A DNA stretch of 64,000 nucleotides from Byssovorax sp. (GTDB taxonomy: Bacteria; Myxococcota_A; Polyangia; Polyangiales; Polyangiaceae), in NCBI GenBank assembly GCA_025362495.1, contig JANYGI010000061.1:1-64000 (forward strand), in the 5' to 3' direction. The position numbers were made by a program, and so were the translations under genes. The notes under the pieces were generated by a model. The model was not told where the DNA came from. It ran no database searches and worked only from the letters and a program-made list of their open reading frames with translations. This document shows, in pieces, positions 8,780 to 17,281 of the stretch (within the stretch, counting starts at the first letter, position 1; the number at the start of each line of letters is the position of its first letter).

Positions 8780-8863
8780 ACAGGGAGGCGAGGAGACGAG
8801 GAGGTGAGAGGAAGATTGGGAAAGATTTTCCCTCGGGTCTCCCAGTCCTCCTCGCCTCCCTGT
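8780..8863. repeat. Long inverted repeat between the Fe-S and DUF3501 genes
   Basis: A perfect 15-bp arm ACAGGGAGGCGAGGA (8780-8794) returns as its reverse complement at 8849-8863. Inside, GGGAAA (8818-8823) can pair with TTTCCC (8827-8832), with partial pairing between. The whole 84 bases can form one long imperfect hairpin in the intergenic space of a minus-strand unit. It could stabilise or attenuate the upstream mRNA, terminate it partly, or be a small RNA. No function is proven. Confidence 0.6.
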
Positions 8864-8895
8864 GAATTCTCCGACTCTTCAACCTGTTCGGTGCT

Positions 8896-10263
8896 CTAGG
8901 CGGTGGGCGCCGCGGTCGTCCGCGGGATGAGGCCGTAGGCTTGCGCCAGCGCCTCGACGGGGTGCAGCACCTGCACGCCGTTCTCCTTGCCGATGCGCAG
9001 CGCCGAGAGCGAGCAGTCCGTCACGACGGTGTCGGCCTCGGCGTCGTTGATCCCGCGGGTGAGCTTGCCGGCGTACTTGCGGCCGGTCTCGTAGTGCGCG
9101 GCCTTCATGCCCCAGGTGCCGTCGACGGCCGAGCACTCTTCCACCATGCGCACCTCGGTGTCGGGCACGGCGTTGAGCACGCGCAGGCCGGGAAAGCCGA
9201 TCTTCTGCGCGCGGAGGTGACAGGCCGCGTGGTACGCCACGGTGCCGAGGCTCTTCGGGAACTCGCGCTTGAGCTTCTTCTCTTTGCCGAGCACCACGAG
9301 GAACTCCATGAGATCGAGCGTGGCGTCGGCGACCTCTTTCACCTCGGGGCGGCCCACGTACTCGTGCCACTCCTTCTTGATCATCATCCCGCACGAGGGC
9401 GCGGGGACGATGATCTTCCGGCCCGCGCGCACGTGGGGGAGCATCAGCGCGATGTTGTGATCGATCTTCTTCGTGGCCGACGCGACGTCGCCGCCGTCGA
9501 TGTTGGGCAGGGCGCAGCAGGTGAACATGTCGTCCTGCGCGTCGACGCCCGAGCCCGGGTAACGCACCTTGAAGCCGTTGTGCTCGAGCACCAGGACGGC
9601 GGCCTGGACCACGGCCGGCGTGTTGTACTCGCCGTAGCACGTCGCGAAGAGGACGACCTCGCCGAGCTCTCCGGCGCTCGCGGCGGGCGTATGCGTCTTC
9701 AGCCACTCGGTGAACGTCTCCTTGGCGAGCGGGGGCAGGGGGAACTCGGCCGAGATGCCGGTCACCTTCTCCTGCACCTTGCGGAGGAGCTGATTCCTGG
9801 TGATCAGGTTGGCCATCGGGGCGGCCGCGCCGGAGCCGAGCTGGCCAATCATCTGGGGCTCGCCCAGGATCTTGTCGACGAGCGGTATCCCCTCGCGCTG
9901 GGCGCGATTGGCGCGCTCGCGCGACATCAGCCGGGGGAAATCGAGCAGCGTGCTCGACCCTTCATCGGCCGTGTAAGGGCACTTGATATAACAGAGCTTG
10001 CACTGCCAGCACTCGTCGCCGACGGCCTTGAAGTCGGCGTTGTCGAGCGTCTCGGCGCCCTCGGCCGCGCCCGAGTCGACGGCCTTGTCGATGCGATCGA
10101 AGAGCGACGGGAACGAGCCGCAGTAGCCCACGCACATCCGGCACTCGTGACAGACCTGGAACGTGCGCCGGAGCTCGGCCTCGAGATCGCGCGCGTCGTA
10201 GTAACGCGGATCGTTCGGGCTGGTGGCAGGCGGGGTGGCCGGGTCTCGCGCGATAACGCTCAT
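8896..10263 (-). CDS. Heterodisulfide reductase/GlpC-like Fe-S oxidoreductase with CCG domains
   Basis: The protein has 455 residues from the ATG at 10263. Two 4Fe-4S ferredoxin motifs are seen: [11 protein letters not shown] (Cys38, 41, 44, 48) and [12 protein letters not shown] (Cys85, 88, 91, 95). Two CCG-type cysteine-rich domains follow, with [19 protein letters not shown] and [15 protein letters not shown] as their cores. This is the layout of HdrD, GlpC and glycolate-oxidase Fe-S subunits, which pass electrons between cytosolic or membrane partners. It lies between rubrerythrin and DUF3501, so it probably feeds or drains electrons for that peroxide-reducing system. No flavoprotein partner gene is adjacent. 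Confidence 0.92.
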   Translation of the reverse strand: MSVIARDPATPPATSPNDPRYYDARDLEAELRRTFQVCHECRMCVGYCGSFPSLFDRIDKAVDSGAAEGAETLDNADFKAVGDECWQCKLCYIKCPYTADEGSSTLLDFPRLMSRERANRAQREGIPLVDKILGEPQMIGQLGSGAAAPMANLITRNQLLRKVQEKVTGISAEFPLPPLAKETFTEWLKTHTPAASAGELGEVVLFATCYGEYNTPAVVQAAVLVLEHNGFKVRYPGSGVDAQDDMFTCCALPNIDGGDVASATKKIDHNIALMLPHVRAGRKIIVPAPSCGMMIKKEWHEYVGRPEVKEVADATLDLMEFLVVLGKEKKLKREFPKSLGTVAYHAACHLRAQKIGFPGLRVLNAVPDTEVRMVEECSAVDGTWGMKAAHYETGRKYAGKLTRGINDAEADTVVTDCSLSALRIGKENGVQVLHPVEALAQAYGLIPRTTAAPTA

Positions 10264-10496
10264 GGTCAATCTCGAAGAGGCAGGGACGGTGCGAGTGACG
10301 CCGCGGCGCCCTCCGAAGATCAGAGGACGCCGCGAGGCCTGGAGGGGACTTCGTCGAGCACACCGGCGGCAGGAAATCCTGTCCGTCAGTGCCCGAGCAC
10401 CGGACGGATCAAATGACCCATTTCGGTCCGCGGGGTGGTGGGGCCCCGCCGGCTTTGCCGTCGGGGCGGCGGGGGCGCGTGCCCCCGCCGTGGGAC

Positions 10497-10925
10497 TCAG
10501 AAGTCGAGGGCGGCGAGCGCCTTGGCGAAGCGACCGGCGTGCGACTTCTCGGCCTTGGCGAGGGTCTCGAACCACTCGGCCACGTCGTCGAAGCCCTCTT
10601 CGCGGGCCTCTTTCGCCATGCCCGGGTACATCGTCTCGTACTCGTGCGTCTCGCCGGCGACGGCGCTCTTGAGGTTCTTCTCGGTGCTGCCGATCGGGAG
10701 GCCCGTGGCCGGATCGCCCGCGGGCTTCAGGTAGTCGAGGTGACCGAGCGCGTGGCCCGTCTCGCCGTCGGCGGTGTCCTTGAAGAGGCCGGCGACCTCG
10801 GGACGCCCCTCGACGTCGGCGATCTTGGCGAAGTACGTGTAGCGGCGGTTCGCCTGCGACTCGCCCGCGAAGGCGTCCTTCAGGTTCTGGTGGGTCTTGG
10901 TTCCTGCGAGCTGCTTGCTGGCCAT
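10497..10925 (-). CDS. Rubrerythrin-like di-iron protein lacking rubredoxin domain
   Basis: The protein has 142 residues. A four-helix ferritin-like bundle is indicated by ligand motifs [10 protein letters not shown] (Glu22), DGETGH (Glu55, His58), AGETHEYE (Glu92, Glu95) and KAEKSH (Glu126, His129). The C-terminal rubredoxin domain of classical rubrerythrin (two CxxC pairs) is absent, so an outside electron donor is needed; the Fe-S protein next door is the obvious candidate. Expected role: reduction of hydrogen peroxide in the cytoplasm. It follows the PerR-like regulator by 89 bases, which suggests peroxide control. Confidence 0.92.
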   Translation of the reverse strand: MASKQLAGTKTHQNLKDAFAGESQANRRYTYFAKIADVEGRPEVAGLFKDTADGETGHALGHLDYLKPAGDPATGLPIGSTEKNLKSAVAGETHEYETMYPGMAKEAREEGFDDVAEWFETLAKAEKSHAGRFAKALAALDF

Positions 10926-11014
10926 GTCGGTCTCTCCTTGTGGTCGTCGATTGGTGCGGACACCGGGAAGAACACCCGGCGTCGATCGGGCCCCGAGGCC
11001 CCAAATGAGCTTGT

Positions 11015-11560
11015 TCACGAGGTGCGCGCGCGCGCGGAGGCGCGGCCCGGGCGGCGCTCCTGAGCGCCGGCGGCGGCGCACGCGGCGCACACGCCGCGGT
11101 AGATCTGCTCCACCGATCGCACCTCGAACCCCGGCGCGGCGGGGAGCGCCCGGGCCACCGCGGCGGCGCGGTGAGCGTCGCTCGGGATGTCCCGCACCTC
11201 GCCGCAGCGATCGCACACGGCGTGGTGGTGCGGCTTCATGTTGGGGTCGAAGCGCGAGGGCCCCGGCGCGAGCGACAGCGCCGCGCAGAGGCCCGCCGAC
11301 GCGAGCGCGTCGAGCGTGTTGTAGACGGTGGCGAAGCTCATCGTCGGCAGGGCAGGGCGGAGGCGCTCGAACAGCTCCTGCGCCGTGGGGTGCGTCGGAT
11401 CGGCCGCGAGCTCGCGCACGATCGCCATGCGCTGCGGCGTGAGCTTGAGCCCCGTCGCGCGCACGCACGCGAGCATCGACACGGCGCGCTCGTCCACCGC
11501 CGGAGGCGTGTGCCTCGGCCGCGTCGACGCGCTGGATCGGAGCTTCTTGGGGACCGCCAC
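11015..11560 (-). CDS. Fur-family regulator, PerR-like
   Basis: The protein has 181 residues, longer than usual because of basic tails at both ends. The winged-helix DNA-binding part includes [12 protein letters not shown] and [13 protein letters not shown]. Residues resembling the PerR regulatory metal site are present (His57 in THPTAQEL, Asp105 in SRFD, then the PHHHAV cluster), and the structural Zn site is C-DR-C with a later C-AA-C. The Asp in SRFD favours peroxide-sensing PerR over Fur. It is the first gene before rubrerythrin and probably represses it and itself. A small palindrome lies just upstream of the start. Confidence 0.9.
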   Translation of the reverse strand: MAVPKKLRSSASTRPRHTPPAVDERAVSMLACVRATGLKLTPQRMAIVRELAADPTHPTAQELFERLRPALPTMSFATVYNTLDALASAGLCAALSLAPGPSRFDPNMKPHHHAVCDRCGEVRDIPSDAHRAAAVARALPAAPGFEVRSVEQIYRGVCAACAAAGAQERRPGRASARARTS

Positions 11561-11575
11561 GGGAGACAGCTTTAA

Positions 11576-11590
11576 TTAGAAAGTTTCTCA
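11576..11590 (-). promoter_or_regulatory. Candidate PerR/Fur operator
   Basis: TTAGAAAGTTTCTCA is an almost perfect odd-length palindrome (AGAAA-G-TTTCT core) in a locally AT-rich patch, 16 to 30 bases upstream of the regulator's start codon. Fur-family repressors bind AT-rich 15-mers of this kind and commonly regulate their own genes. Assignment rests on position and symmetry only. Confidence 0.4.
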
Positions 11591-11731
11591 GTTGCAAGTC
11601 CTGACAGACTGGCTCGCTCCATTTCCAGGCGCTGCGGGCGCTTCTTTCGACGCTCGATCCGGGCGGCACGGATCCGTGCTGCGACGCAGGGCTCCCTGGG
11701 ATCGAGGCGCGGTTCGTGGGAGTCTGCCGGC

Positions 11732-12787
11732 GTGCGTACCGTCGTCGTAACGACCTCGTTCCCTCGGTCGGCCGAGGATCCCTCCGGCCACTTCGTGCGC
11801 TCGTCCGCGCTGGCGCTCGCGCGCGCCGGGCACGAGGTCCACGTGATCGCGCCCGGCGGATCGCCGCTCGATCCGCCGCGCGACGACGGGGGGATCATCG
11901 TTCATCGCGCCGGTGGCGCCGCGCTCTTCGCGTGGCCGGGCGCGCTCTCGCGGGCGCGCGAGGCCCCGTGGCGGCTGCTCTCGGCGGGGCCCTTCGCGCT
12001 CGCCGTGTCCTTTCATTTACGGCAAATCGGTGCGGTCGATCGCGCGGTCGCGCACTGGATCGTGCCCTCGGCGTTCCCGCTCTTGCTCGCCGAGCGCGCG
12101 CCGCTCGAGGTCGTCGCGCACGGCGCCGACGTGCGGCTGCTGAAGAGCGCGCCGCGCCCGGTCCGCGAGCGCGTGCTCGGGACGCTCCTCGATCGCGGCG
12201 CGCATTTCACCTTCGCGGCGGCGGCGCTGCTGGCCTCGCTCGAGGGCACGGTCTCGCCGAGGATCGCCGCGGCGCTCGAGCGCGTCGCGAGGATCGAGCC
12301 GCCCGCGATCGACGTGCCCGACGTCGCGGCCGCGGCGAAGACGCTGCGTGACGGGCTCGCCCTGGCCGACGGGGAGCGGCTGATCGTCGCGGTGGCGCGC
12401 TTGCTCGCGTCGAAGCGGGTCGAGCTCGCCGTCGATGCCGTGGCTTCGCTGGGGCCGCGCGCGCGCCTCGTGGTGATCGGTGACGGCCCGGAGCGCGCGT
12501 CGCTCGAGAAGCGCGCAGCGTCGCTCGGCGCGCGCGCGCGCTTCACCGGCGCGCTGCCGCGGCGCGAAGCCCTGGCGTGGGTCGCGGCCGCCGACGTGCT
12601 GCTCCATCCCTCGGGCGTCGAGGCCGCGCCGACGGTGATCCGCGAGGCGCGCGCGCTCGGCACGCGGGTCGTCGCCTGCGACGCCGGCGACGTGCGGGCC
12701 TGGGCGCACGACGACGCGGGGATCCGGATGGTCGAGCCCGCCGCCGCCGCGATCGCCGCTGCGGTCGACGATCGCGCTCACGGTTGA
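11732..12787 (+). CDS. Glycosyltransferase family 4
   Basis: The protein has 351 residues. The N-terminal Rossmann half opens with TVVVTTSFPRSAEDPSGHFV, and the donor-binding half has VARLLASKRVELAVDA, VVIGDGPERASLE and the E-x7-E-type stretch EAAPTVIREARALGTRVVA. This is the GT-B fold of retaining GT4 enzymes. It transfers a sugar from a nucleotide donor to an unknown acceptor, probably a surface polysaccharide or lipid. It starts at GTG 11732 and is divergent from the PerR-like gene; no other glycan genes adjoin it. Confidence 0.87.
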   Translation: MRTVVVTTSFPRSAEDPSGHFVRSSALALARAGHEVHVIAPGGSPLDPPRDDGGIIVHRAGGAALFAWPGALSRAREAPWRLLSAGPFALAVSFHLRQIGAVDRAVAHWIVPSAFPLLLAERAPLEVVAHGADVRLLKSAPRPVRERVLGTLLDRGAHFTFAAAALLASLEGTVSPRIAAALERVARIEPPAIDVPDVAAAAKTLRDGLALADGERLIVAVARLLASKRVELAVDAVASLGPRARLVVIGDGPERASLEKRAASLGARARFTGALPRREALAWVAAADVLLHPSGVEAAPTVIREARALGTRVVACDAGDVRAWAHDDAGIRMVEPAAAAIAAAVDDRAHG

Positions 12788-12880
12788 CGAAGCGTCGCGA
12801 CGGTGAACGCCCCGCTTGCATTCCATGTCGAGTCGAGTAGGGTCCGCCTCGCCTGACACGGGAAACCGTGGCTGGTGGCT

Positions 12881-12956
<76 letters not shown>

Positions 12957-12958
12957 TG

Positions 12959-12995
12959 GCTCCGGAGAGAAATCTCCGGAGCTTTTCGGTTTTTG
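12959..12995 (+). terminator. Rho-independent terminator after tRNA-Pro
   Basis: A perfect 10-bp stem GCTCCGGAGA/TCTCCGGAGC with a GAAA tetraloop is followed by TTTTCGGTTTTT. It begins four bases after the tRNA, so it ends the tRNA transcript. Confidence 0.93.
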
Positions 12996-13019
12996 TAGCC
13001 GGCGATCGCCGCTCGGGGC

Positions 13020-14426
13020 ATGCCCGGCGTCACGGCGGAGCGAGCGCTCCTCCCGGACGACGCCGAGATGACGAAGCCAGCGCAGACCAGGGGAGATGTC
13101 GTCGCGAAGACGATCGTCGGGGCCGCCGCGGTGCTCCTCGCGGGCGTCTTCGTGTACCTCGTTCGTCGCCGCGCCTTCCACGGCGACGGCTCGCTCACGG
13201 CGTTCCTCGTCGCCGCGGCGGCGCTCGCGCTCCTCTATGCGTCGGCGATCGTCTGGCCGCGCGGGGCCCGGCTGAAGCTCGTGCTGATCACGTTCTCGAT
13301 CGGGAGCTCGCTCTACCTGTGCGAGATCGCGCTGACGCTGATCGGCAAGCCGGCCGCGCGGCCCGCCTCGGTCGCCGCCGATCCCGCGTCCCACGTCGAC
13401 GCGCGCACCAAGCTCGAGGTGATCCGCGATCTGCGCGCCGCGGGGATCGACGCCTGGCCGACGGTGCACCCCGAGGTCTTCCTCGGCGCGGGCGGCCTCG
13501 CGCTCGCGGGCGGCGAGGCGGTCTTTCCGCTCGCGGGCATCGCCCGGGTGCGCACCGTCTACTGCAACGAGAGCGATCGCTACGCGATCTTCGACAGCGA
13601 CGAGCAAGGCTTCAACAACCCGGTCGGCCTGCACCGCGCGGGCGAGGTCGACGTCGCGCTCATCGGCGACTCGTTCGCGCAGGGCGCGTGCGTGCAGCCG
13701 GGGGAAGACGTCACCGCGCGCCTCCGCGCCTCGGGCGTGCGCGCGCTCAGCCTCGGCAACGGCGGCGACGGCCCGCTGATGGAGCTCGGCACGCTGGTCG
13801 AGTACGCCCGGCCGCTGCGCCCCCGCGTCGTGCTCTGGCTCTACTACGAGGGCAACGATCTGCTGGACCTCGAGAGCGAGCGCGTCGCCCCCGCGCTGAT
13901 GCGCTACGTCGACGGCGACTTCTCGGCGCACCTCGCCGATCGTCAACCGGCGATCGATCACGCGCTCCGCGCCTTCGCCGAGAAGGAGCGCGACGCGACG
14001 GCCGATCACGAGGGCCACGTCGGCGACAAGGTGCTCGGGGCGATCAAGCTCTCGGCGCTGCGCGATCGGCTCAACGTGATCTCGTACCCCGAGCCGTCAC
14101 CGCTCTTCACCCGCACCCTCGCGCGCGCGAAAGAGGTCGTCGCGGGCTGGGGCGGGAGGCTCTATTTCGTCTATCTGCCGGAGTGGGCGCGCTACCGGAA
14201 GAAGCCCGCGCGCGTCGACGCGAAGTTTCGCTCGTACGGACAGGTGCTGGAGATCGTGAAAGGACTCGACATCCCGACGATCGATTTCCAGGAGACGCTC
14301 GGCGCGATGGACGATCCCGCGAGCAACTTCCCGCGCGGCGTCGGCGGGCACTACAACCCTGCCGGGTACGCGCGCCTCGCCGAGGTGCTCCGCGCGCGCC
14401 TCGCCGCCGACAAGGCCCTCCCGTGA
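13020..14426 (+). CDS. Membrane-anchored SGNH/GDSL hydrolase-like protein
   Basis: The protein has 468 residues from the ATG at 13020 (ATG 13068 is an alternative). Three hydrophobic segments fall within about residues 30-110, then an exported domain follows. SGNH blocks can be seen: IGDSFAQG (Ser nucleophile near 217), SLGNGGDGP, YYEGNDL and a final GHYNPAGYARLAE in which the Asp-x-x-His block is replaced by a form with Asn. Proteins of this build act as O-acetyl transferases or esterases on surface polysaccharides. The glycosyltransferase upstream fits such a role, but a tRNA and terminator separate them. Confidence 0.75.
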   Translation: MPGVTAERALLPDDAEMTKPAQTRGDVVAKTIVGAAAVLLAGVFVYLVRRRAFHGDGSLTAFLVAAAALALLYASAIVWPRGARLKLVLITFSIGSSLYLCEIALTLIGKPAARPASVAADPASHVDARTKLEVIRDLRAAGIDAWPTVHPEVFLGAGGLALAGGEAVFPLAGIARVRTVYCNESDRYAIFDSDEQGFNNPVGLHRAGEVDVALIGDSFAQGACVQPGEDVTARLRASGVRALSLGNGGDGPLMELGTLVEYARPLRPRVVLWLYYEGNDLLDLESERVAPALMRYVDGDFSAHLADRQPAIDHALRAFAEKERDATADHEGHVGDKVLGAIKLSALRDRLNVISYPEPSPLFTRTLARAKEVVAGWGGRLYFVYLPEWARYRKKPARVDAKFRSYGQVLEIVKGLDIPTIDFQETLGAMDDPASNFPRGVGGHYNPAGYARLAEVLRARLAADKALP

Positions 14427-14690
14427 CTCGACGCCTCGACAGGCACTCTCGCCGCTGAAAGCCTCCTCGCTCTCCGGGCTGTCCGGCGCGCTCCCCTCGA
14501 CGCTCTCCGCCCCGAGCAGCACGAAATCCTCCACGGATCCCCGGCGCGCCGCTCGCCGGCGCGATGCTCCACGACGCGCTGTTCCGCGAGCCCGAGGAGC
14601 CGCAAGCCACCTCGCCGTGACGCGATTCTGGCAGGGCCGCGCCGAGCGTCATGGACACCGCGGCGCGGCGCGACGACACTGCCCGGTGCG

Positions 14691-17123
14691 ATGCTATGTC
14701 TCCCCGCACGATCTTCGCCCGGGCCGCGTCGTCGGCTCCGACTCGACGCTACGCTGGGCGCGCTGCTCTCGCTGTTCGTGCTCGCGCCGGCGTTCACCGC
14801 CTGCTCGGCCGGCACGGCGACGACGCTCTCGTCCGGCCCCGGCTCCGGCGGAACCGGCGGAACCGGCGGCGCCGGCGACGCCACGGCGACGAGCAGCGCT
14901 GTCGGCACGGGCGGCGACATGTTCACCACGTCGAGCGCCTCGACCGGCGGCGCCGGCGGCGGCTCGATCTGTCCGCCCGACGAGGACGGCGACGGCATCC
15001 CCGACGAGGTCGAAGGCAAGAGCAAGAAGCTCGACACCGACGGTGACGGCAAGCCCGACTATCTCGATCTCGACAGCGACGGCGACTCGATGCCCGACGC
15101 GCTCGAGGGGCAGACGAAGTTCCTCGGCTGCACCGCGCCGCAGGACACCGACGGCGACGGGAAGCCTGATTTCCAGGACAAAGACAGTGACAACAACGGC
15201 CTCTCCGATCGCAACGAGGTCTACCCGGACGGCAGCGCCTACGACGCTTCGAAGGCCGCGCCGAACCCGGCCGACACCGACGGTGACGGCATCCCCGACT
15301 ACGCCGATCCCGACAACGACAACGACGCCCTCCCCGACACCGTCGAGCTGGTGAACGGCGTCGCGGTCGACACCGACGGCGACGGCATCCCCGATCTCGA
15401 CGACCTCGACAGCGACGGCGACGGCATCGCCGACACCTACGAGGGCCTGGCCGATCCCGACGCCGACGGCGTCCCCGCGTTCCGCGATCTCGACAGCGAC
15501 GGCGACGGCATCCCCGACAAGTGCGAGGCCGGGCCGAACCACATGCTCGCCGACGCGCCGCCCGATCACGACAACGACGGCAAGTACGATTTCCTCGACG
15601 TCGACAGCGACAACGACGGCATCCCCGACGGCGTCGAGGACGCGAACCACAACTGCGTGCTCGATCTCGGCGAGACCGATCCGTACAGCGCCGACACCGA
15701 CGACGACGGCGCCAGCGATCTCGTGGAGATCCTCCTCGGGAGCGATCCGCGCAACGGCACGCAGACCCCGGGCTCGCTCGGCAAGTACTACTTCGTGCTG
15801 CCCTACCTCGACGCGCCGAGCCCGGCGCAGAACCTCGTCCCCCTGAAGACCAACGTGAACCAGGGCGACGTGGCCTTCGTCGTCGACACCACGGCCACCA
15901 TGGGCGGCGAGATCCAGAACCTGAAGTCGGGCCTGTCCGGGATCATCCAGGCGCTCTACGGCTCGATACCCGATCTCGCGGTCGGCATCGCCGGACACGA
16001 CGACTTCCCCACGGGCACCTACGGCGCGCAGGCCGTCGATCTGCCCTTCTACGTGGCCGGCACCAAGGGCTATGTCAGCAAGGTGCTGCTCGACAACCTC
16101 GGCGCCGTGCAGGCCCTCAACGTGCACGACGGCGGCGACTTCCCCGAGTCGCAGATCGCCGCGTACCACCGCGCATTGACCGATCAATTCCTGATCTGGG
16201 ACACCGGCCTCGAGGCGCCCACCGGCGTCACGGTGGGCACCTACGGATCGATGCATTTCCGCAGCGGTGCGCTCCCGATCATCGTCGGCATCACCGACGC
16301 TTCGTTCCACAACGGCCGCCGCGCGATGAGCCCCGGCGCGATCCACGATCCGTACTCGTTCAATGGCACTCCACCGTTCCCGTCGCCGACGATGGATGAT
16401 CTGGTGACCCAGATGAACGCCATGGGCGCGCGCTATCTCGGCCTCTCGGCGAGCAACGGCGTGCGCAACGGCGGTGATCCCTACGAGGACATGGCCTATC
16501 TGGCCGATCACGTGGCCTCGACGGTGTCGCCCTCGGCCTTCGGAGGCACGAAGTGCGGGACGGGCCTCGCGGGCGGCTTCGTCAACCCCGATGGCCCCGG
16601 GACGATGAGCGATCCCGGCGGTACGTGCCGCCTCGTCTTCGACATCTCGACGGACGGGAGCGGGCTCTCGACCACCGTCGTCTCCGGCGTGGTGGCGCTG
16701 CTGAAGTCGATCCGACTCGATGTCCGCGTCCTCGCCGAGCCGGATCCGGGCCCGATCGACTCCGTCGATACCTTCATTCAATCGATCTCGGTCAACGCCT
16801 CTGGCGGCAACGACGAGGCCGAGCCCGGATTGCCGTGCATCCCGCTCAGCGCCCTCTCGCAGCTCGCCGACATCTGGTCGGGCCCCAAGGGCCTCGCCAA
16901 GGTGCAAGACGCGGTGAACGAGTCGGCGCTCGGCATCACGCCCACGCAGAAGATCTGCTTCAACGTGGTGCCCATCCCCAACACGACGATCCCGCAGACG
17001 GCCGGAGCCCAGGTGTTCACCGCTCTGCTCAAGGTGAAGGCCAAGAACGGGGGCGCCCCGACCGAGCTCTCGCTCGGCACGCCGCGCCAGATCGCCTTCA
17101 TCATCCCGCCCGCCCCGCAGTGA
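14691..17123 (+). CDS. Lipoprotein with thrombospondin type 3 repeats and VWA domain
   Basis: The protein has 810 residues. The signal peptide ends in a lipobox (APAFTAC, Cys38), followed by a Ser/Thr/Gly linker. From about 100 to 350 it consists of calcium-binding TSP3-type repeats of the DTDGDGKPDYLDLDSDGD kind. A VWA-like domain starts near 399 with VVDTTATMGGEI, a DxTxT form of the MIDAS motif. It is probably on the cell surface and may mediate Ca2+-dependent adhesion or matrix binding. The protein at 19141-21042 has the same architecture. Convergent with the MopE-like gene. Confidence 0.85.
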   Translation: MLCLPARSSPGPRRRLRLDATLGALLSLFVLAPAFTACSAGTATTLSSGPGSGGTGGTGGAGDATATSSAVGTGGDMFTTSSASTGGAGGGSICPPDEDGDGIPDEVEGKSKKLDTDGDGKPDYLDLDSDGDSMPDALEGQTKFLGCTAPQDTDGDGKPDFQDKDSDNNGLSDRNEVYPDGSAYDASKAAPNPADTDGDGIPDYADPDNDNDALPDTVELVNGVAVDTDGDGIPDLDDLDSDGDGIADTYEGLADPDADGVPAFRDLDSDGDGIPDKCEAGPNHMLADAPPDHDNDGKYDFLDVDSDNDGIPDGVEDANHNCVLDLGETDPYSADTDDDGASDLVEILLGSDPRNGTQTPGSLGKYYFVLPYLDAPSPAQNLVPLKTNVNQGDVAFVVDTTATMGGEIQNLKSGLSGIIQALYGSIPDLAVGIAGHDDFPTGTYGAQAVDLPFYVAGTKGYVSKVLLDNLGAVQALNVHDGGDFPESQIAAYHRALTDQFLIWDTGLEAPTGVTVGTYGSMHFRSGALPIIVGITDASFHNGRRAMSPGAIHDPYSFNGTPPFPSPTMDDLVTQMNAMGARYLGLSASNGVRNGGDPYEDMAYLADHVASTVSPSAFGGTKCGTGLAGGFVNPDGPGTMSDPGGTCRLVFDISTDGSGLSTTVVSGVVALLKSIRLDVRVLAEPDPGPIDSVDTFIQSISVNASGGNDEAEPGLPCIPLSALSQLADIWSGPKGLAKVQDAVNESALGITPTQKICFNVVPIPNTTIPQTAGAQVFTALLKVKAKNGGAPTELSLGTPRQIAFIIPPAPQ

Positions 17124-17137
17124 AGCGCTGATGACGA

Positions 17138-17273
17138 CCCGCGACCGTGCTCGACGGTCGCGGGCGACCGCCACTCGAGAGTGCCACTCTGGACGGAGAA
17201 CCGCCCCGCGTCGGACGAGGCCGAGCGGGGCGGTGGAGTGAGCTGAGCGGGCCGGCGGTGGGGCGCCGGCCCG
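17138..17273. terminator. Three strong hairpins between convergent lipoprotein genes
   Basis: Three perfect inverted repeats follow one another: an 11-bp stem CCCGCGACCGT/ACGGTCGCGGG (17138-17164), a 10-bp stem ACCGCCCCGC/GCGGGGCGGT (17200-17234) and a 10-bp stem CGGGCCGGCG/CGCCGGCCCG (17248-17273). They fill the space between two convergent genes. There is no T-run, so they would act as bidirectional transcript-end structures. Confidence 0.6.
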
Positions 17274-17281
17274 GCGCGCGC

